This document shows, piece after piece, positions 31,201 to 44,640 of a stretch of 64,000 nt of DNA (within the stretch, counting starts at the first letter, position 1; each line of letters opens with the position of its first letter). The stretch lies in assembly GCA_037039685.1 (NCBI GenBank), contig JAWNGF010000006.1:2232001-2296000 (forward strand), written 5' to 3'. This DNA is from Ceratobasidium sp. AG-K (taxonomy: Eukaryota; Basidiomycota; Agaricomycetes; Cantharellales; Ceratobasidiaceae). The notes under the pieces were generated by a model, which saw nothing but the letters and a program-made list of their open reading frames with translations, was not told the DNA's origin and searched no databases. The position numbers and the translations under genes are program-made.

Positions 31201-31565
31201 GCCTCGAGATCGTCGACATCATCCACCGCAACGAGTTGATCGGCCTTTTCCTGGGCCTCTTGTACTTTGGCGTCGGCGAGTTGAATAAACTTTTTGACTA
31301 CAGTCTCGATGCTTGCGACCGACGTATTCTGGGCAATGTTCTTGTATTGCATTAGGCCCTCTTTGGCGGTACGGCCTTTACGGAGGTCGACGCAGAGTTC
31401 GAGGAAACGCATGACAATGGGTTCGAGAGACGTGAGAGGAGTGCTCCGGAACCGTTTGGACGAGAACATCTCGGTGAGGGATTGTAGGGCGGCCGAATGT
31501 TGCCCAACAGAGATCAGGCCCTCGGCCTGCTTGAGGACTGCCTCTGGTTTTGTATAGGGAGCCAT
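28264..31565 (-). CDS. Translation initiation factor eIF3 subunit A
   Basis: It starts [17 protein letters not shown] at ATG 31565. The N-terminal helical part ([42 protein letters not shown]) is typical of eIF3a (Tif32/Rpg1). The middle carries the PCI-type region ([28 protein letters not shown]). Then come long charged coiled coils ([31 protein letters not shown]). The C-terminus is Ala/Pro-rich and ends in an Arg/Gly stretch ([17 protein letters not shown]), stop at 28264-28266. Introns lie near 31000, 30370, 29490 and 28910. The protein scaffolds the eIF3 complex on the 40S ribosome in the cytoplasm. It is convergent with the calcium channel gene. It should be a housekeeping gene and appears intact. 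Confidence 0.92.
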
Positions 31566-32140
31566 TTTAAGGGGCGAAGAATGTTTATCGTTGAGTCCAA
31601 AGTCTATGTGGCATAATTAATTAGTCTCTGATGCGCCCGAGGCAAATATCACTCACCGGTCCGTGGTGATTATGGACAATGTAAGCGGCTATGTGCTTGC
31701 TCGCACTCGAAGTAGAATGCAACCTCTACTCCAAATAAACAAACGTTTGGAGGATAGAACCATGTCACACTTACAGTCGCAGACAATTATGCCTCGAGGC
31801 TAAGATCAGCCGAAACATAAGCGACCATAATTATGTTACAATGGCTTTCCAGGGCTCACATGTATCACTTTATACAATCCTAGTTTGACCCAACAGAGAA
31901 CGCTGCTCGAATTGACTTGGGCAACGGGCTGGGCGTCGGCGACGAGTCCAAAAGATCTCAGGATTGATGATTTCAAAATTTGACCCACTTCAGGGCAGGC
32001 CAAACTCTCGTAACTTGGTCATAGCTGCGACAATGGCCCAATAAAACAAATTTGGATTGTACAAAACTTGACTGAAGCACATTTTTTACATTTACTCTAG
32101 CATTTAGATAAATCGACAAATATAATCGATACAGCTGTCA
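31566..32140. other. Intergenic: eIF3a promoter side and 3' region of the phosphatase-like gene
   Basis: No gene is recognised in this stretch. It lies upstream of eIF3a and downstream of the phosphatase-like gene, both on the minus strand. Confidence 0.5.
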
Positions 32141-34176
32141 CTACTCCACCCCGTCTTCTGGTTCAATCCCGCACTCCTTCAACGCTAGTATCCCCCGCCG
32201 AACCCAGTATGTATATGTTTCTCGATCCTCAAACCATAATTTGGTTTCAGGCTTTCCGTCTGTAAAGAAAGGATACGAATCGTTTGCACCAAGCGGGTGG
32301 TCTGCTGGGAACATGGGTTTTTGTCGCGTCCGATGTCGCTTTCGTTTGGCACCTCCAGTTGGCGCAGGTCCCGGCTTTTGCGAATGAGTTTCGGTATGGG
32401 GATAGGGTATGGCGGGCTCTAGGGTATCAGAAGCTAGGGTAGCGGCGGGACCGTATGTCTGAGAAGGCGAACTATGGTCAGCGGACAGCGCTTGTTCCAG
32501 GGTTTCGGGGGTTTCGAGATTGGTAGTGTGAACCAGCGGGGGTTCAGTGGCGGCTACGTCCATGGACAACAGCTCCTGTTGTGGCTCGATGGTAGCATCG
32601 ATCTGAGAGCTACGTTCCGCGCTCTGCTCAAAACCTATAGTCGTCGGGTCGGAGCGGTGTCTTTTAGCCTCCTTTCGCTCTTCGTCGGCGGGGGAACGTT
32701 TCGACGGGACCACTGGCGTGACGCCCTCCGTTACGAGTGTGGTATTGTCCTCCGGCTGCGCCGTCCCCGATTGATTTGAATGTTCTCTTCTAGGTCGAGG
32801 ATCTTCCGAAAACAACGCAGCAATTCGCGCAATCTCTTCAGCATCGGGGCGCATTCCTCCTGCTCGCATCCACCCTACTAGGCTCGATTCATATCGAATG
32901 GCGGCCAATACGCCTATAACCGCAATAAGAGACTTGTCGAACGGGGCGGCACGTAGGAACTTGAATCTCGCACGAGGGTCGGCTGTACCGGGCTCTGCAT
33001 TCCACGTTATGTACAATCCAACAATATGAGACCCAATGTGGCAAGAACTTACGTTCACTCTCTCCAGCATTGCTCGCTTCCGCCGGGCCTTCAGGCTGGG
33101 TCTCCTCTTCTGGGTCTTCCTCCCCTGCATCATCTCCATTCGTCTGCGTCAACACATCAAGCGCCTGTCGACGCCTCACGTCTCTCGCCCGGAGATCCGT
33201 GGTGTACTCGGGCAATGTCAAGTGATTATGTGGCTGCAAGTGTGCCTTGAGCGCCGAATCATCAAGCAAAAGGGTATTTCGAGCAGAATACAAGCCAGAC
33301 GGGGGCGTAGGAAGTATGTTTGCCGGCGTGCCAGAGTTGGTTTCGGCAGATAAACCAGGGATCGGGTCATCGAGCTTGACCTCGGGCGTTTCAAAGTATC
33401 CCGTTCGGTCGGACTCTACACTGGCGTCTTGTTTTGTATCAGGTATAAGTTGCGTGCTGGTGTAAATCATAGTTTTGACCTCGGGTGGGGGCTTGGTGGG
33501 GTCGTATCCAGGAACAGTGGAAGGGTCGTTGGTCAAGATTGCCATAGGTGGCGGGGGCATAATCTTGACAGGCGGAGGCAGCCCGGCAGGTGCGTTCCAA
33601 ATCGTATTTAGGTCTTTGATGGTTTGTACCTTTTGCGCTGATGTATCGACTGTATCACTACACTGATAAACAAAACAACGGGAAACTCACAATAATTTTC
33701 GGATGAAAGACCCAGCGTATCCCTCGCCCATATTCCAACAAGGCGCCCTCGGTCAGACTCGAAGAAGGCATCGAGCATGGAGTCGACACTATGCGGTTGG
33801 GCGGAAGACCAAACCATAACATCTAAATGGCTTCCGTTCAAAGAGCTGTTGAGATGTGAAATTAACTTTACCAGGTGGCAAGTGCTTACCTCCCTTCCCG
33901 AAACACATATTTCCGGAACGTTTTCGAGTAAGGACGAGGCATAACAGCCCTCGGTGCATTGTAGGATCTCGGGGAGCGCAAGACCAGAGTTCCATTTAAG
34001 TCTAATACCAGGAGTTTGCGCGCCTCTGGTTGATCGCTGTTGGGTTGTATTTGGGTCGACGGGATTTCAGAAAGTGCGAGATATTCTGCAGACGGGGGTG
34101 TAGGAACAAATGGTGGTGGCTGAGTGCGTTTGTACCGCGTTGAACGCCGATGGGGTCCCGGATTGGCTGAGGCCAT
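32141..34176 (-). CDS. FCP1/NIF-like HAD phosphatase domain protein
   Basis: It starts MASANPGPHRRSTRYKR at 34176. Residues about 70-80 read KLLVLDLNGTLVLR, the first motif of the FCP1-homology (NLI-interacting factor) branch of HAD phosphatases. The next exons fit the same fold (NAPRAVMPRPYSKTFRKYV, LDVMVWSSAQPHSV, LVGIWARDTLGL). A long, poorly conserved middle follows (IYTSTQLIPDTK, LPEYTTDLRARDVRRRQA). The last exon contains RAAPFDKSLIAVIGVLAAI, basic clusters (GGAKRKRHRTRQK) and a conserved-looking end (YWVRRGILALKECGIEPEDG), stop at 32141. The motif has Asn in place of the usual second Asp (DLNGT, not DxDGT). That form occurs in a fungal NIF-like subgroup as I recall, so activity is uncertain. 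Confidence 0.75.
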
Positions 34177-34785
34177 GATGGTTGTTGTGCATGCGGGAGG
34201 AAAGCGCCCAAATTGAGCAGTTGGTCACGTGCATCCGCGCCTTGTATGGCCAAACCGGTACACACATGACGCCGTGTAAGCTTGCAAGCTTTTCGTTCTC
34301 CGGACGAAAACACCAAACCATAGCTTAACATTCGTCACCGCCGATTTTAAGTTACGGAAAATCAATGCAAGTCTTTGATCTCCTAGAACAGGGTCGGAGG
34401 CGTGAAAGATAAATCCCAATTAAGATGAGTGTAATTGCACTCCGTACCGTCTGTATTTGTAAGCAGAATTAGATTTATATGGCCCTTTGTGGGATGTGGG
34501 ATAGCAATAGCTTCCAGGTACTAATTAATCGATCAATTACCACATCCCTACATGACATTACAACAACACGACCCTCCGGTAGGCACAATTAGGGTTAAGT
34601 AACGCATACTGCCTTCGCGGCGTGTTCGTGGCAATACATTACAGCTGCCCCTTGGCCGACTTCCGCGATGGGTCAACTTGAGCCACAGGCTAGAACAACC
34701 TAAAGGGTCAAGCCGGCGCGGTCGGGGAAAATAGCACATGATCAGGTGATGCTTGAGCAAATAAGCATCACCTTCAAAGCGGAGA
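34177..34785. other. Intergenic region
   Basis: No gene is seen here. It separates the divergent phosphatase-like gene and the FunK1-like remnant. Minus-strand open frames overlapping its left end are out of frame with the phosphatase-like gene and have no recognised content. Confidence 0.5.
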
Positions 34786-35277
34786 ATGGAGCCGTGTGTC
34801 AGCTACCGGATTGGGGACTTTCATACCTGGAAAGTGACACCAATGCCAAGTACGATTGGTCATAACTTCGAATCACGTCCGGCCGTGCACCAATACCGCC
34901 ACGATCTGGGACCGTTCATATGGATCGCTATCTGGGTTTTCCTCTCCAACAAGGGTGGAACGGATTCCCCGCCAGCTGAATTGAGAGCATGGTGCGACGG
35001 CCGCCAGACATCAGTCTACCTTGAAAAACTGAACGTCGTGGCTGGTGTTTCCCGACTTCTCCTGCCCCTGGAAGCGTGGCGGAGCACGTGGGATCTTGCA
35101 ATCGAGTTGATGGACGAGATTGGGGAGGAATGGATGAAGAGGCTGAAGAATAGCATCACGGAAGAAAAATCAAACGACGAGCGTCTAGCGTTATTTTTGC
35201 GGATTGTAAAAACGCATTTACCACCGGGGTACCAGTTTCCCGATGCTCCAGCGATTCCTGGGCTGGATTATCAATAG
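34786..35277 (+). pseudogene. Truncated FunK1-type fungal kinase remnant
   Basis: A single open frame of 163 codons. The segment VHQYRHDLGPFIWIAIWVF resembles the HDL-E-S-x-F-Y/W-I-x-x-W region late in FunK1 protein kinase domains. The C-terminal part (LALFLRIVKTHLPPGY) is helical. The ATP-binding lobe and catalytic loop of a kinase are missing and no upstream exon was found, so this is probably a gene remnant or a short derived gene. Confidence 0.5.
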
Positions 35278-36768
35278 TATACTGTGCTCATATTGGGACC
35301 GGACTATGTGCATGTTTGTAGCAATTCGATGTGGTATTGTATTAGCAGATGAATGAAAAAATATTCCATAATGAACCAATTCAAGGTGCCGGTATATTAC
35401 TTCACGTTCTCCTCTATATGAACACCACTATGCCGTTTCTGAGCATAGTCAAATCTGTTTTTGGACCTAAACAGCAATTACCAAACTATTCCGGCAACGG
35501 GTTTGGTAATGACGTTAGTGAGCGCTGGTAAGTGTTGTGCAAGCCAATAGCCCGGCCGTTTTCCAGGTCGATATTTCTCCCGAAAACAACCCAGGTTATT
35601 GTCCTCTAACAAGTTGGGACGGGGCTTCTTCCGCAGCTGGTTGATAACCTAGCAACTTGAATGCAGCATCTGGCAGAGCCGACAGTAAGGGCGACATGAA
35701 GTATGAGCAACACGATAAAGAATAATGCACAGACCACGGGAATGAGTAATATAGCTGGAGCTTCCTTTGCGAGCATCTGGCTCATAGCAGCCAAAAAACT
35801 ACCCGTCGCAGGAGTGACGAAAGATGAAATGATTTATCGCAGCGCATATAGCCTGATATATTTCACACTCCGTCTTTGAAACCCAAGAACGACTGTCCTA
35901 TCACTATAATTCACGTGCAGTAAACATTTAACTTATTTAGCTTAGAAAAAATACCAGTATGAACGTGCTTACCTATTCGCCCGCGACCTGCGAGTCAAGT
36001 CGTTTGATGGAAGCCGATCGTCAAGTGTACTCTGATACGCGCATCCCGCCGGCCCGCAGGCCTATCGGAGTCTTCACGCTGTCACAGCGCCTATCAACAA
36101 TCTCTCCGTGGTAAAGGTGCCCGGTATGGCTTCAATATATGTGAAGTACACGGGGCTGCCTTACGGTATACAACATGCTGGGGAGAAGATCGTTGCATCT
36201 GCCCGTGGTGAAATGGCCAAAATGCCCTTCAGACTTGTGAAAATGATGAGCGTCCTGATTCTGTTCAATTTCAATGTCAAGAACCGTACGCATAGATGTC
36301 GGGCTATGTATGTTATCTCCAATGACTGGATGTGGTACAAGTGAAATATTTAGTAGAGGATCTCCCCAGCTCAAGGTTTGATAGGGAGGTCCGTGAGATG
36401 TAGGGCTTTTCTATCGCGCACAGCGTAGCGCAGGGGTCCATACCCAGAGGGAGAGGGCGTGTGTTGCCCGGGATTGCCGAGGTGGGATCGGGAAGAGCAC
36501 ATGGATGTGTCGCATGGACTCAGTTGCGGTCCCAGAGAGATGACGCCGTCGGCCAGGGTGTCCCGCTCCTGGCTTGGTCGCCGCTGTATTCAGGTATCTT
36601 GTGTTTCTCCATGACGGATGGTTCACTGAAGTAGGAAACCTGCCGGTTTCGGAACCGAAATTGATTCCTTGAACCTTGATGTGATGAGAACCATGTGCTC
36701 CGATACACCATTTGTCAGATGAGTTCGTATTTAGCTACGCTGAGGCGACCGCCTCCGCTGCACCCGCC
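35278..36768. other. Gene-poor region upstream of the ABC transporter
   Basis: Apart from the transporter fragment at 35606-35785, only unsupported short frames are seen (for example 36108-36344, plus strand, 78 codons). The right end is the promoter side of the ABC transporter. Confidence 0.5.
35606..35785 (-). pseudogene. Inverted fragment of an ABCC transporter N-terminus
   Basis: On the minus strand, MSQMLAKEAPAILLIPVVC and IVLLILHVALTVGSARCC align with the start of the intact transporter at 36769 (MSQVV, HSLLIPAACAVVSIVLFILH, ILTTGPVRRY). Only the first membrane segment region is present. It is a broken, inverted partial duplicate. Confidence 0.65.
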
Positions 36769-39700
36769 ATGAGCCAAGTCGTGCTCTCGGGGGCAGTGCT
36801 GGCTGCACCAAAGTCGAAGCTAGCGCACTCGCTACTCATACCCGCTGCCTGTGCGGTCGTCTCTATCGTCTTGTTTATTCTCCATATCATCCTCACTACT
36901 GGCCCTGTCAGGCGCTACATTGCTAGGCTACGCGGCCAACCAGCCGTAGAGGAAGATGCCCCCCTTCAGCCTGTCGTAAGACAACACACTGGTTTCTTTC
37001 TGGATCTACGTTCCCATATTAAAGCACATGGTGGAGGCGCCATATTCGCATGGAGGATGCTCAGGTTGTTGGCGTGCACAGCGCTCACCGCGCTCACTAT
37101 TGCCGCCATCATTGCTATCAACGAGGGTCATAAAACTATTGGTGCACAGGGCGTTGATGACGTCGGTGCTCTAGGCAAACGGAACAAAAAGCACCGGAAA
37201 CACAAGAAACGTGATAGTTGGTTCAGCACAACTGAGTGGATCGAAATTTCATTGTGCCTCTTTTATGTGCGTCGCATCTGTTGGCCATTCCATTTCGCTT
37301 ATATAATCATAGACATATACCACACTTCTTGCTATTTTCGCTCTCACACTCGGCCCGAGACTACGAGCCGTCGCGAATTTCCATCTCGTCTCGTTGCTGC
37401 TCATTGTACTTGGAGTCTACGCGTGGCGCGACTTGTTCCCGCTTGCGACGTTCGAACTTCACCCGGCAGACTCTGCAAGTGGATGGCTGACATGGTCTCG
37501 CGTCGCGGTGCTCACGTTCGCCGGCGTTGTTGTTCCGTTGTGCATCCCTAGGCCGTATGTCCCACTGGATCCAAACGTGAGTTCATTGTAACTGAAATGT
37601 GTCAGGTTGAAGCTAATATTTCATATAGAACCCCACTACGCCTAACCCCGAGCAAACTACCCCGCTCATTTCGCTTCTACTCTTTAACTTCCTGGACCCC
37701 ATCATATGGGCCGCCTACCGCTCGCCGAAGCTCGACTATGATCAGCTCCCAGTGCTTGCAGATTATGACCGTGCTTCGCATCTCAAAGCTCGCAGCTTTG
37801 ACAAGATCGACCCTCTCCGTCACAAGAAGAGTAGGCATCTGTTCTGGGGTCTGATGCAAGTGTTTTGGAGAGAGTATACAATCATGGCGATAATGATTAT
37901 CATCAAGGTAAATTTGGTAGCAGTGCCGCAGCACGTTAGTATTAACCCAATGGGAATCAGGCAGTCATGGAGTTTGCTGGGCCGGTCGGTATTCGGTACC
38001 TGTTATTGTACTTGCAGAACCCCGACGAGCCTGGGTTCATTCGCCCATGGGTGTGGATCCTTTGGTTGTTCCTCGGACCTGTATTTGGCTCTATCGCGGT
38101 GCAATGGTACACCTTTATTGCCGTGAGTTCATATTCGGTCTTACCCGATGATCGTGAGTTGAGTTTTGTCTCGATAGACCGGCTCACTCGTGCGCGTGGA
38201 AGGCATGCTCACTCAAATGATCTTTGAACACTCGCTCCGTATCCGTATGGTCGCCGAAGTAGCTAGCTCTGGCAGCAAAACACCCAAAATTGTTACTCCT
38301 GCTGGCGAGGCCGAGAGCGTGACGGAAAGTGAACAAACAGCTGTAAATACTAGTCCCGTCGAGGGAAGCAACGGAGAGACACTTGTTGCGAGCACTTCTT
38401 CGGTCAAAAGTAAGGACAAGAGAGCGGGAGACAAGGACAAGAAGGATGGCGACAGCGACAGTTCTAATTTGGTTGGAAAGATCAATAACTTGATGTCTAC
38501 TGTAAGTTTATGGTCTTGGGTTTTATGACTTATCTAACTTGTCAGATAATCCGTTAGGACTTGGGCAACATTACTGAAGGACGAGATTTCCTATTCATTA
38601 TCATCTATGCGCCAGTGCAAATCGTCCTTAGTGTCTGGTTCCTGTACAACATTCTTGGTTGGAGGTTCGTGCCGCCATTGGCTCCGCTCGGACGATGGCT
38701 GACAGGATTGCGGTGATTAGTGCTTTGATTGGTATGGGTGCCATGCTTTTGACTTTCCCTATTCCTGGTGTGGTTGCCCAAAAGGTCAACGACGTTCAGA
38801 CGGAACGCATGAAGAAGGCAAGTGCTTCCCTAGATTCATTTCTAGTCTAGCTGATGTTTATATAACCTGTAGACTGATGCACGAGTCCAAACCGTTACTG
38901 AATGTGAGTGTGCCAGAAACTATTTGAGTTGGTTCTAACCCGGTGGTAGCCATGAACGTCATCCGAATGATCAAGTTGTTTGGCTGGGAGAAGAAAGTCA
39001 AGGCACAAGTCGAAGAGAAGCGAGAGGAGGAACTGCTGTGGTACAGGAAGAAACAATTCCTCGGGCTTGCTAACATGAATCTCAAGTACGTCTGTTGATT
39101 GTACTGATCGGAACGAAAATAACGTCTGCATGTTCTCTGCAGCTACGCCCTCCCTTTGCTGGTCATGCTCGTCACATTCGCTTCGCACACGCTTTGGCTG
39201 AAGAAGCCTCTCGACGCCTCGATTGTGTTCTCGTCTATCGGAGTCTTTGACGTCTTGCGCAACCAGCTGTTTATGATGCTCTGGATGATCCCAGAGTCGA
39301 TCCAAGCCAAAGTATCGCTGGAGCGTACCAACGAGTTCTTGAACAAGGTGAACTCACTTCCAATTCACACTCCATATGACGCAGCACTAATCTGCCGCTC
39401 TCATGTAGACCGAGCTGCTTGACGTCTACACCGAGAAAGATACGCCCGCGATTATCGAGCCTAACCCACCGTCGTCCGGTGCTGTTGGTTTCCGTAATGC
39501 TACCTTTACCTGGACTCGGCAAGTTCCTGGCACACCTACTCCTTCGCGCCGCAACTTCCGCTTGCACATTGGCGAAGAACTCCTGTTCCGCCGCGGCAAG
39601 ATTAACATGATTGTTGGACCCACAGGATGCGGAAAGACGAGTTTGTTGATGGCACTTCTTGGGTGAGTTGTCGACCTGTTTGATATAGCCAGAGGCTGAT

Positions 39701-42700
39701 CAGTGAGGTTGTGCACAGCGAGATGCATTTCACACCTAGCACTCCGGAATCCTGGTTCTCGCTTCCTCGAGAGGGTGGCGTCGCTTATGCTGCTCAGGAG
39801 GCGTGGGTTCAGAACGAGACTATCCGTGAGAATATCTTGTTTGGTGCCGAGTACGACGAGGAACGCTACAAGCAGGGTAGGTGTTTCAGTCACGTCATCT
39901 CGTCAGTAGTTGATGCGTCGTCGTTAGTTATTTCACAATGCGGACTTGAGCGAGACTTGACTCTGTTCGATGCTGGCGATCAGACCGAGGTCGGTGAGAA
40001 GGGAATGACACTTAGTGGTGGTCAAAAGGCTCGTGTGTCACTTGCTCGTGCGATCTACTCCAAGGCGGAGATCATCATCCTCGATGATGTGCTATCTGCC
40101 CTGGATGTGCACACGTCTCGGTGGATTGTCGACCACTGCTTCCGTGGGGATCTTGTTGCGGGCCGCACGATGCTTATTGTGGTAAGTTGGGTTTGTAGGA
40201 TTATGGGAGACTTGGACTTAGCGAGATCTGCAGACGCATAACGTGGCTATGGTCAGCAAGGTTGCAGACTTCGTTGTTTCGCTTGGTACCGATGGACGCA
40301 TTGTCAGTCAAGGAGGCGTTGACGAGGCTTACAAGTCCAATCCCAAACTCAAGGCTGAAGCCGACAAGGACCGGGAGCTTGAACGTAAAGGCGACCAGGT
40401 GATTGACGACAGCAATCCAGCGGACGGCAAACCACAGGAGACAGCAAAGAAATCAGACGGAAAGCTAATGGTCGCCGAAGAAGTCGCTGAAGGACGCGTG
40501 AGTTGGCCTGCGCTGAAGTTGTTCTTGGCTGCGCTGGGTGGTGTAGGATTCTGGTTGATCTATATCGCTGGGTTTATCCTGTCTGATATGGCCGTGCTGT
40601 TGCAAACATACTGGCTCGGGCAAGTCGTATGTGGTTAGGTTTTGGGGGTTACTAATTGATAACGTGATAGTATTTGGGCCCGCGCCTATGAGGGGAACGA
40701 TCACCCTGAACGGGTCGATGTACCATTGTAAGTGTATCTGGTGGAGCAATTGGGTACTTTCCTAACATTCATCTTAGCTACCTTGGTGTTTATGGTGTTG
40801 TGTGTCTCGTCGGAATGGCGCTGTATACAGTAGCGTTCATTGTACATGTGTTCGGATCGATCCGTGCGTCTCGTCGGCTTCACGACCGCTTAGTGCAAGC
40901 TGTACTGGGTGCGCCATTGTGCTGGTTGGACTCCACTCCGATTGGACGAGTTATCGCAAGGTTTACGCAAGACATTCGGTGAGCAAGTTTGATTTAGGCT
41001 AGAGCGGCTTGATATTGACGAGTGTCAGATCTGTGGACGGCTCGATACCCAACGAGTTACAAATCCTGGTTGATATTACCATTCAGCTGCTTACCCGCTT
41101 TATTGCAGTTATTGTCTTCTCGTGAGCGGTTGCGTCAAGAGCAACCCCCAAATGCTAACATCCATGCTAGGCCTATCTTTACGTTCCCCGGTGCTTTGGT
41201 TTTTATCGTCGGTATCTGGCTCGGCCAAATCTATATTGCTGCGCAACTATCGGTCAAGCGTGAAATGTCCAACGCCCGTTCGCCGCTTTTCAGTCATTTT
41301 GGAGCGGCGCTGCATGGCATTACCTCCATTCGTGCATATGGCGCACAAGACCAGTTCAAGAACGAAGCACTGAAGCGAATTGACAAGTACACAAGGGCAG
41401 CAAGGACATTCTATAACCTCAACGTAAGTGACCGCCAGGGTTATGATAGATAGACCCGGCCTGATCGTGATTGATAATGTAGCGTTGGATTTGTATTCGT
41501 ATGGATGCTATCGGAGGAGCATTTGCGGCTGGTCTTGCAGCATACTTGGTACTCTACCACACATCTGTTGATGCGAGCGACACTGGCTTCTCACTTAACA
41601 TGGCTGTTGGGTTCTCTGGAGGCATCCTTTGGGTAAGGTTGTTGCGCTACCGTGAATGTCGGCCTGCTAACCTAGTGGCTGGTAGTGGGTGCGCATCCTT
41701 AACCAGTTTGAGGTCCAGGGAAACAGCCTCGAGCGTATCCAAGACTATGTCGAGATCGAGCAAGAGCCCGAGGCTGTCCCCGAGAAGGTCCCACCCGCGT
41801 ACTGGCCCGCGTCCGGAAACATCGTGGTTGAGAACCTGACTGCACGCTACTCCAAGGACGGACCTGCGGTGCTGCACAACATCTCTTTCAAGATCAAGAG
41901 CGGAGAGCGTGTCGGCGTTGTTGGCAGGACCGGCAGCGGGAAGAGCTCTCTGACACTGTCGCTGCTTCGCATGATCCCGATCGAGGGCAACGTGTACTAC
42001 GAGTAAGTCTCGATAAATACGCGACGAAATGGTCATGCTAATATGCATACAGCGGACGACCGACTCATGCGATCAACCTCGACGCGCTGCGGTCGAACAT
42101 CACGATCATCCCGCAACAGCCAGAGCTGATGAGCGGCACGGTGCGACAGAACCTGGATCCGTTCGACGAGTACGACGACGCTGTGCTGAACGTTGCTCTT
42201 CGGTCAGCAGGATTGGACACAGTGCAGTCAGAAGACGACGAGGGGTACGTCGGGCTAGACTCAGGTGTGAGCGCTGGCGGCAGCAATTTTTCACTTGGTC
42301 AGCGACAGATCCTTGCCCTTGCGCGTGCGATCGTGCGCAGGAGCAAGGTACTGATACTTGATGAGGCGACAGCTGCCATCGGTGAGAGCCTAGTCGGAAT
42401 ACATGCAAACGCGGACTGACGAACGGATACTGTACACAGACTACAATACTGACACGGCGATCCAAAAGTCGATCCGGACGGAGCTGAATGACCTAACGCT
42501 GATCATTGTGGCACACCGCCTGCAAACGATCTGCGACGCCGACAAGGTACGGGAGTCGCGATCGTGCACAACCAGGTCTTCGAGTTGCTGATTGGGATGA
42601 ACAGATCATGGTGCTGGAAGCCGGCAAGATCATCGAGTTTGACTCTCCTTCTGCGCTACTTCAGAACGATGGAGGTGCGTTCAAGTCGCTAGTGGACGAA

Positions 42701-42751
42701 AGCGGAGACAGGGAGGCCCTGTATGCAATGGCGAAAGGCCAGAACAAATAG
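36769..42751 (+). CDS. ABC transporter, ABCC (MRP/Yor1-like) subfamily
   Basis: A full transporter with two membrane domains and two ATPase domains in many short exons. It starts MSQVVLSGAVLAAPK at ATG 36769; an N-terminal membrane segment follows (LLIPAACAVVSIVLFILHI). Membrane domain 1 includes DYDQLPVLADYDRA, YLLLYLQNPDEP and MIRMIKLFGWEKKV-type sequence near 38970. NBD1 has Walker A IVGPTGCGKTSLL (near 39610), signature LSGGQKARVSLARAI (near 40010) and Walker B IIILDDVLSALD. Membrane domain 2 spans about 40500-41690. NBD2 has Walker A VGRTGSGKSSLT (near 41920), signature NFSLGQRQILALARAI and Walker B VLILDEATAAI. The stop is TAG at 42749-42751. NBD1 has Asp after Walker B where ATP hydrolysis usually needs Glu, common for ABCC NBD1. 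It probably exports organic anions or drugs; the substrate is unknown. Confidence 0.9.
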
Positions 42752-44640
42752 AGTATGGTGAAGATTAGGATCTGAGTCGGGGATGTATTTATGTATTTAT
42801 GATACGACAAATTTGACCAGGTTTTGGTTTTTGTCTCGACTTTTGCTGTGTGATTGTATGAATCCTGCTGAACCTACCTTCTGGGACTTATTTGGTATCA
42901 CTGGGCACGAACACTGACGTCGCGTATGCGCGAGATGATGCCTAACTTCGTGTGAAATACGAGTGAGCTCAAGGCTCCAGTCAAACTTGTGTAGTGTGAG
43001 TATATGCGTGGATCGAGTTAGGCAGTGCGCTATCCAGGTTTAGCCTACTGCGTCTGAATACTGGAAGGTGAATCGTACTAATTTTTCAGGAGTGCTCCAG
43101 GGCAATCAAACATCATAGAATCATGTTATTGCGTCGTTTCGGTTGGTATGCGCAGTTTTGCATGGGTATATGCGTGTCACGGGGCCAGTGTTAAGTGGGT
43201 GACAACCCTGCCAATGGATACTCCGTGCTCAGCTTTCTTTCAGAAGTGATCAAACTGACTTTGCGAACATCGCGTTCCGAGGTGACAGTGAAGACCATTA
43301 GGGTGGCACAGTGGTACATTGAGTCTGGCGGATGACCCCACCCCAAGCGCAGCGACAAACTCAACAAACTGTAATGAGTAAGCATAGTAAACATCATTTC
43401 GTTAATTACACCCTATCTAACTAGTAACAATGACCTTTTTTACTTACGCCTTCTAGTTCTACACTGAGTTCGATCGTCCTTACCAGAGCCAGCTCCAGCT
43501 CCAATGAACTACATCCCAACTGGAGACACAACCATAGGGGCGAGGACCCCGATGTCCATGGTCCAGGTCGATCCTACGGTCGATCCTACGGTCGCGCCCA
43601 CTCCCCGACGATCGCGACTTCTACCCCTAGCTCCCAAGTCCCGTGAACCCCAGCTGTTTGCCTCAGTGTTGGCTCGAGAGGCGCACAACGGGTATAAATC
43701 AAGCCCGCCTCGATGTCGACTCCGCCAGCTCCCTCTGCTCTTCCCTCTCTCCCTCCCTCTCTGCCCTCTTCGACGTGACTCCAGGGCTTGGCTGTAGGAC
43801 TCTCAGGTAGGTTGACCTACCAGTACCTCTCCTCTCTTAGTTTATTCCACCCCAATCCTCCTCTGCCTTCGCACTCTGTCCCATTCCATGGCTACTGGGG
43901 TTTGCAGCACGGCCGTGGAGGGTGAACGGCCGCACCTGATGCGGTCTAGTGCTCGCTCCATGCAGCGAATGGTTGAAACCCCCATCCCGCTCCTTTTTGC
44001 TATGTTCGTCTTGTACATAATGCTCTTTCTGCACCCCCTGGCTTGGCAGGGTGGCGGCTGCCTCGGGCGCCAGTTTTTTTTTTTTTGACCAGGGGATGGA
44101 CTGCTGGGCATGAGGATGATTCGAGCTCAAGCTCGAAGCCGGGGTCGCTACGGCGGAGCTTGTTTGGGATGGAGCTGGGATTATGTTCGCGTCTGTTCTG
44201 TGGACACAATGGGAGTGCAAAGTGCTGAGGTGTAATGGCTTTGACAGGTGCTAGTTTATCTCGCGACCGTGGTGGTTGGAAGATGTGTGGGATGGCATAG
44301 TAGGGGATTCTCAAGGCTTATCCTTCTCCGTCTCTCGGCTGGAGCCTCTTGACTCTTAGCGCTTTCTGGATCGCACGGACGGACTCTGAGTTGAGATAGT
44401 TTTCTTTGTACTTTCTGTATTACTTCATCAGAGTTGTTTCATAGGAAGTGTATCTAGTTTTCTATTCTCCGCTGATGGAAGCTAAGCCTTTTGGTTGTGG
44501 GTTGCATAACTGGATATCGATATTGTAGAAGGTTTATTGCAGTGATTCAGTACAAGTAGTTCATGTGATCAACTTATTGCTAAGCAAGGGGAAAGCCAGC
44601 GTGGAGCAAAACAAAACTTCTGCCAAGTCGTTATGGGTCC
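42752..44640. other. Gene-poor region downstream of the ABC transporter
   Basis: No gene is supported. Low-complexity C/T-rich stretches lie at 43710-43770, and a run of 13 T at 44074-44086. A 97-codon frame at 43504 and a 127-codon minus frame at 43837-44220 have no recognised content. Confidence 0.45.

Noticed and set aside
44074..44086. Run of 13 T as a possible poly-A trace of a retroposon
   Set aside because: No target duplication and no recognisable element body next to it.
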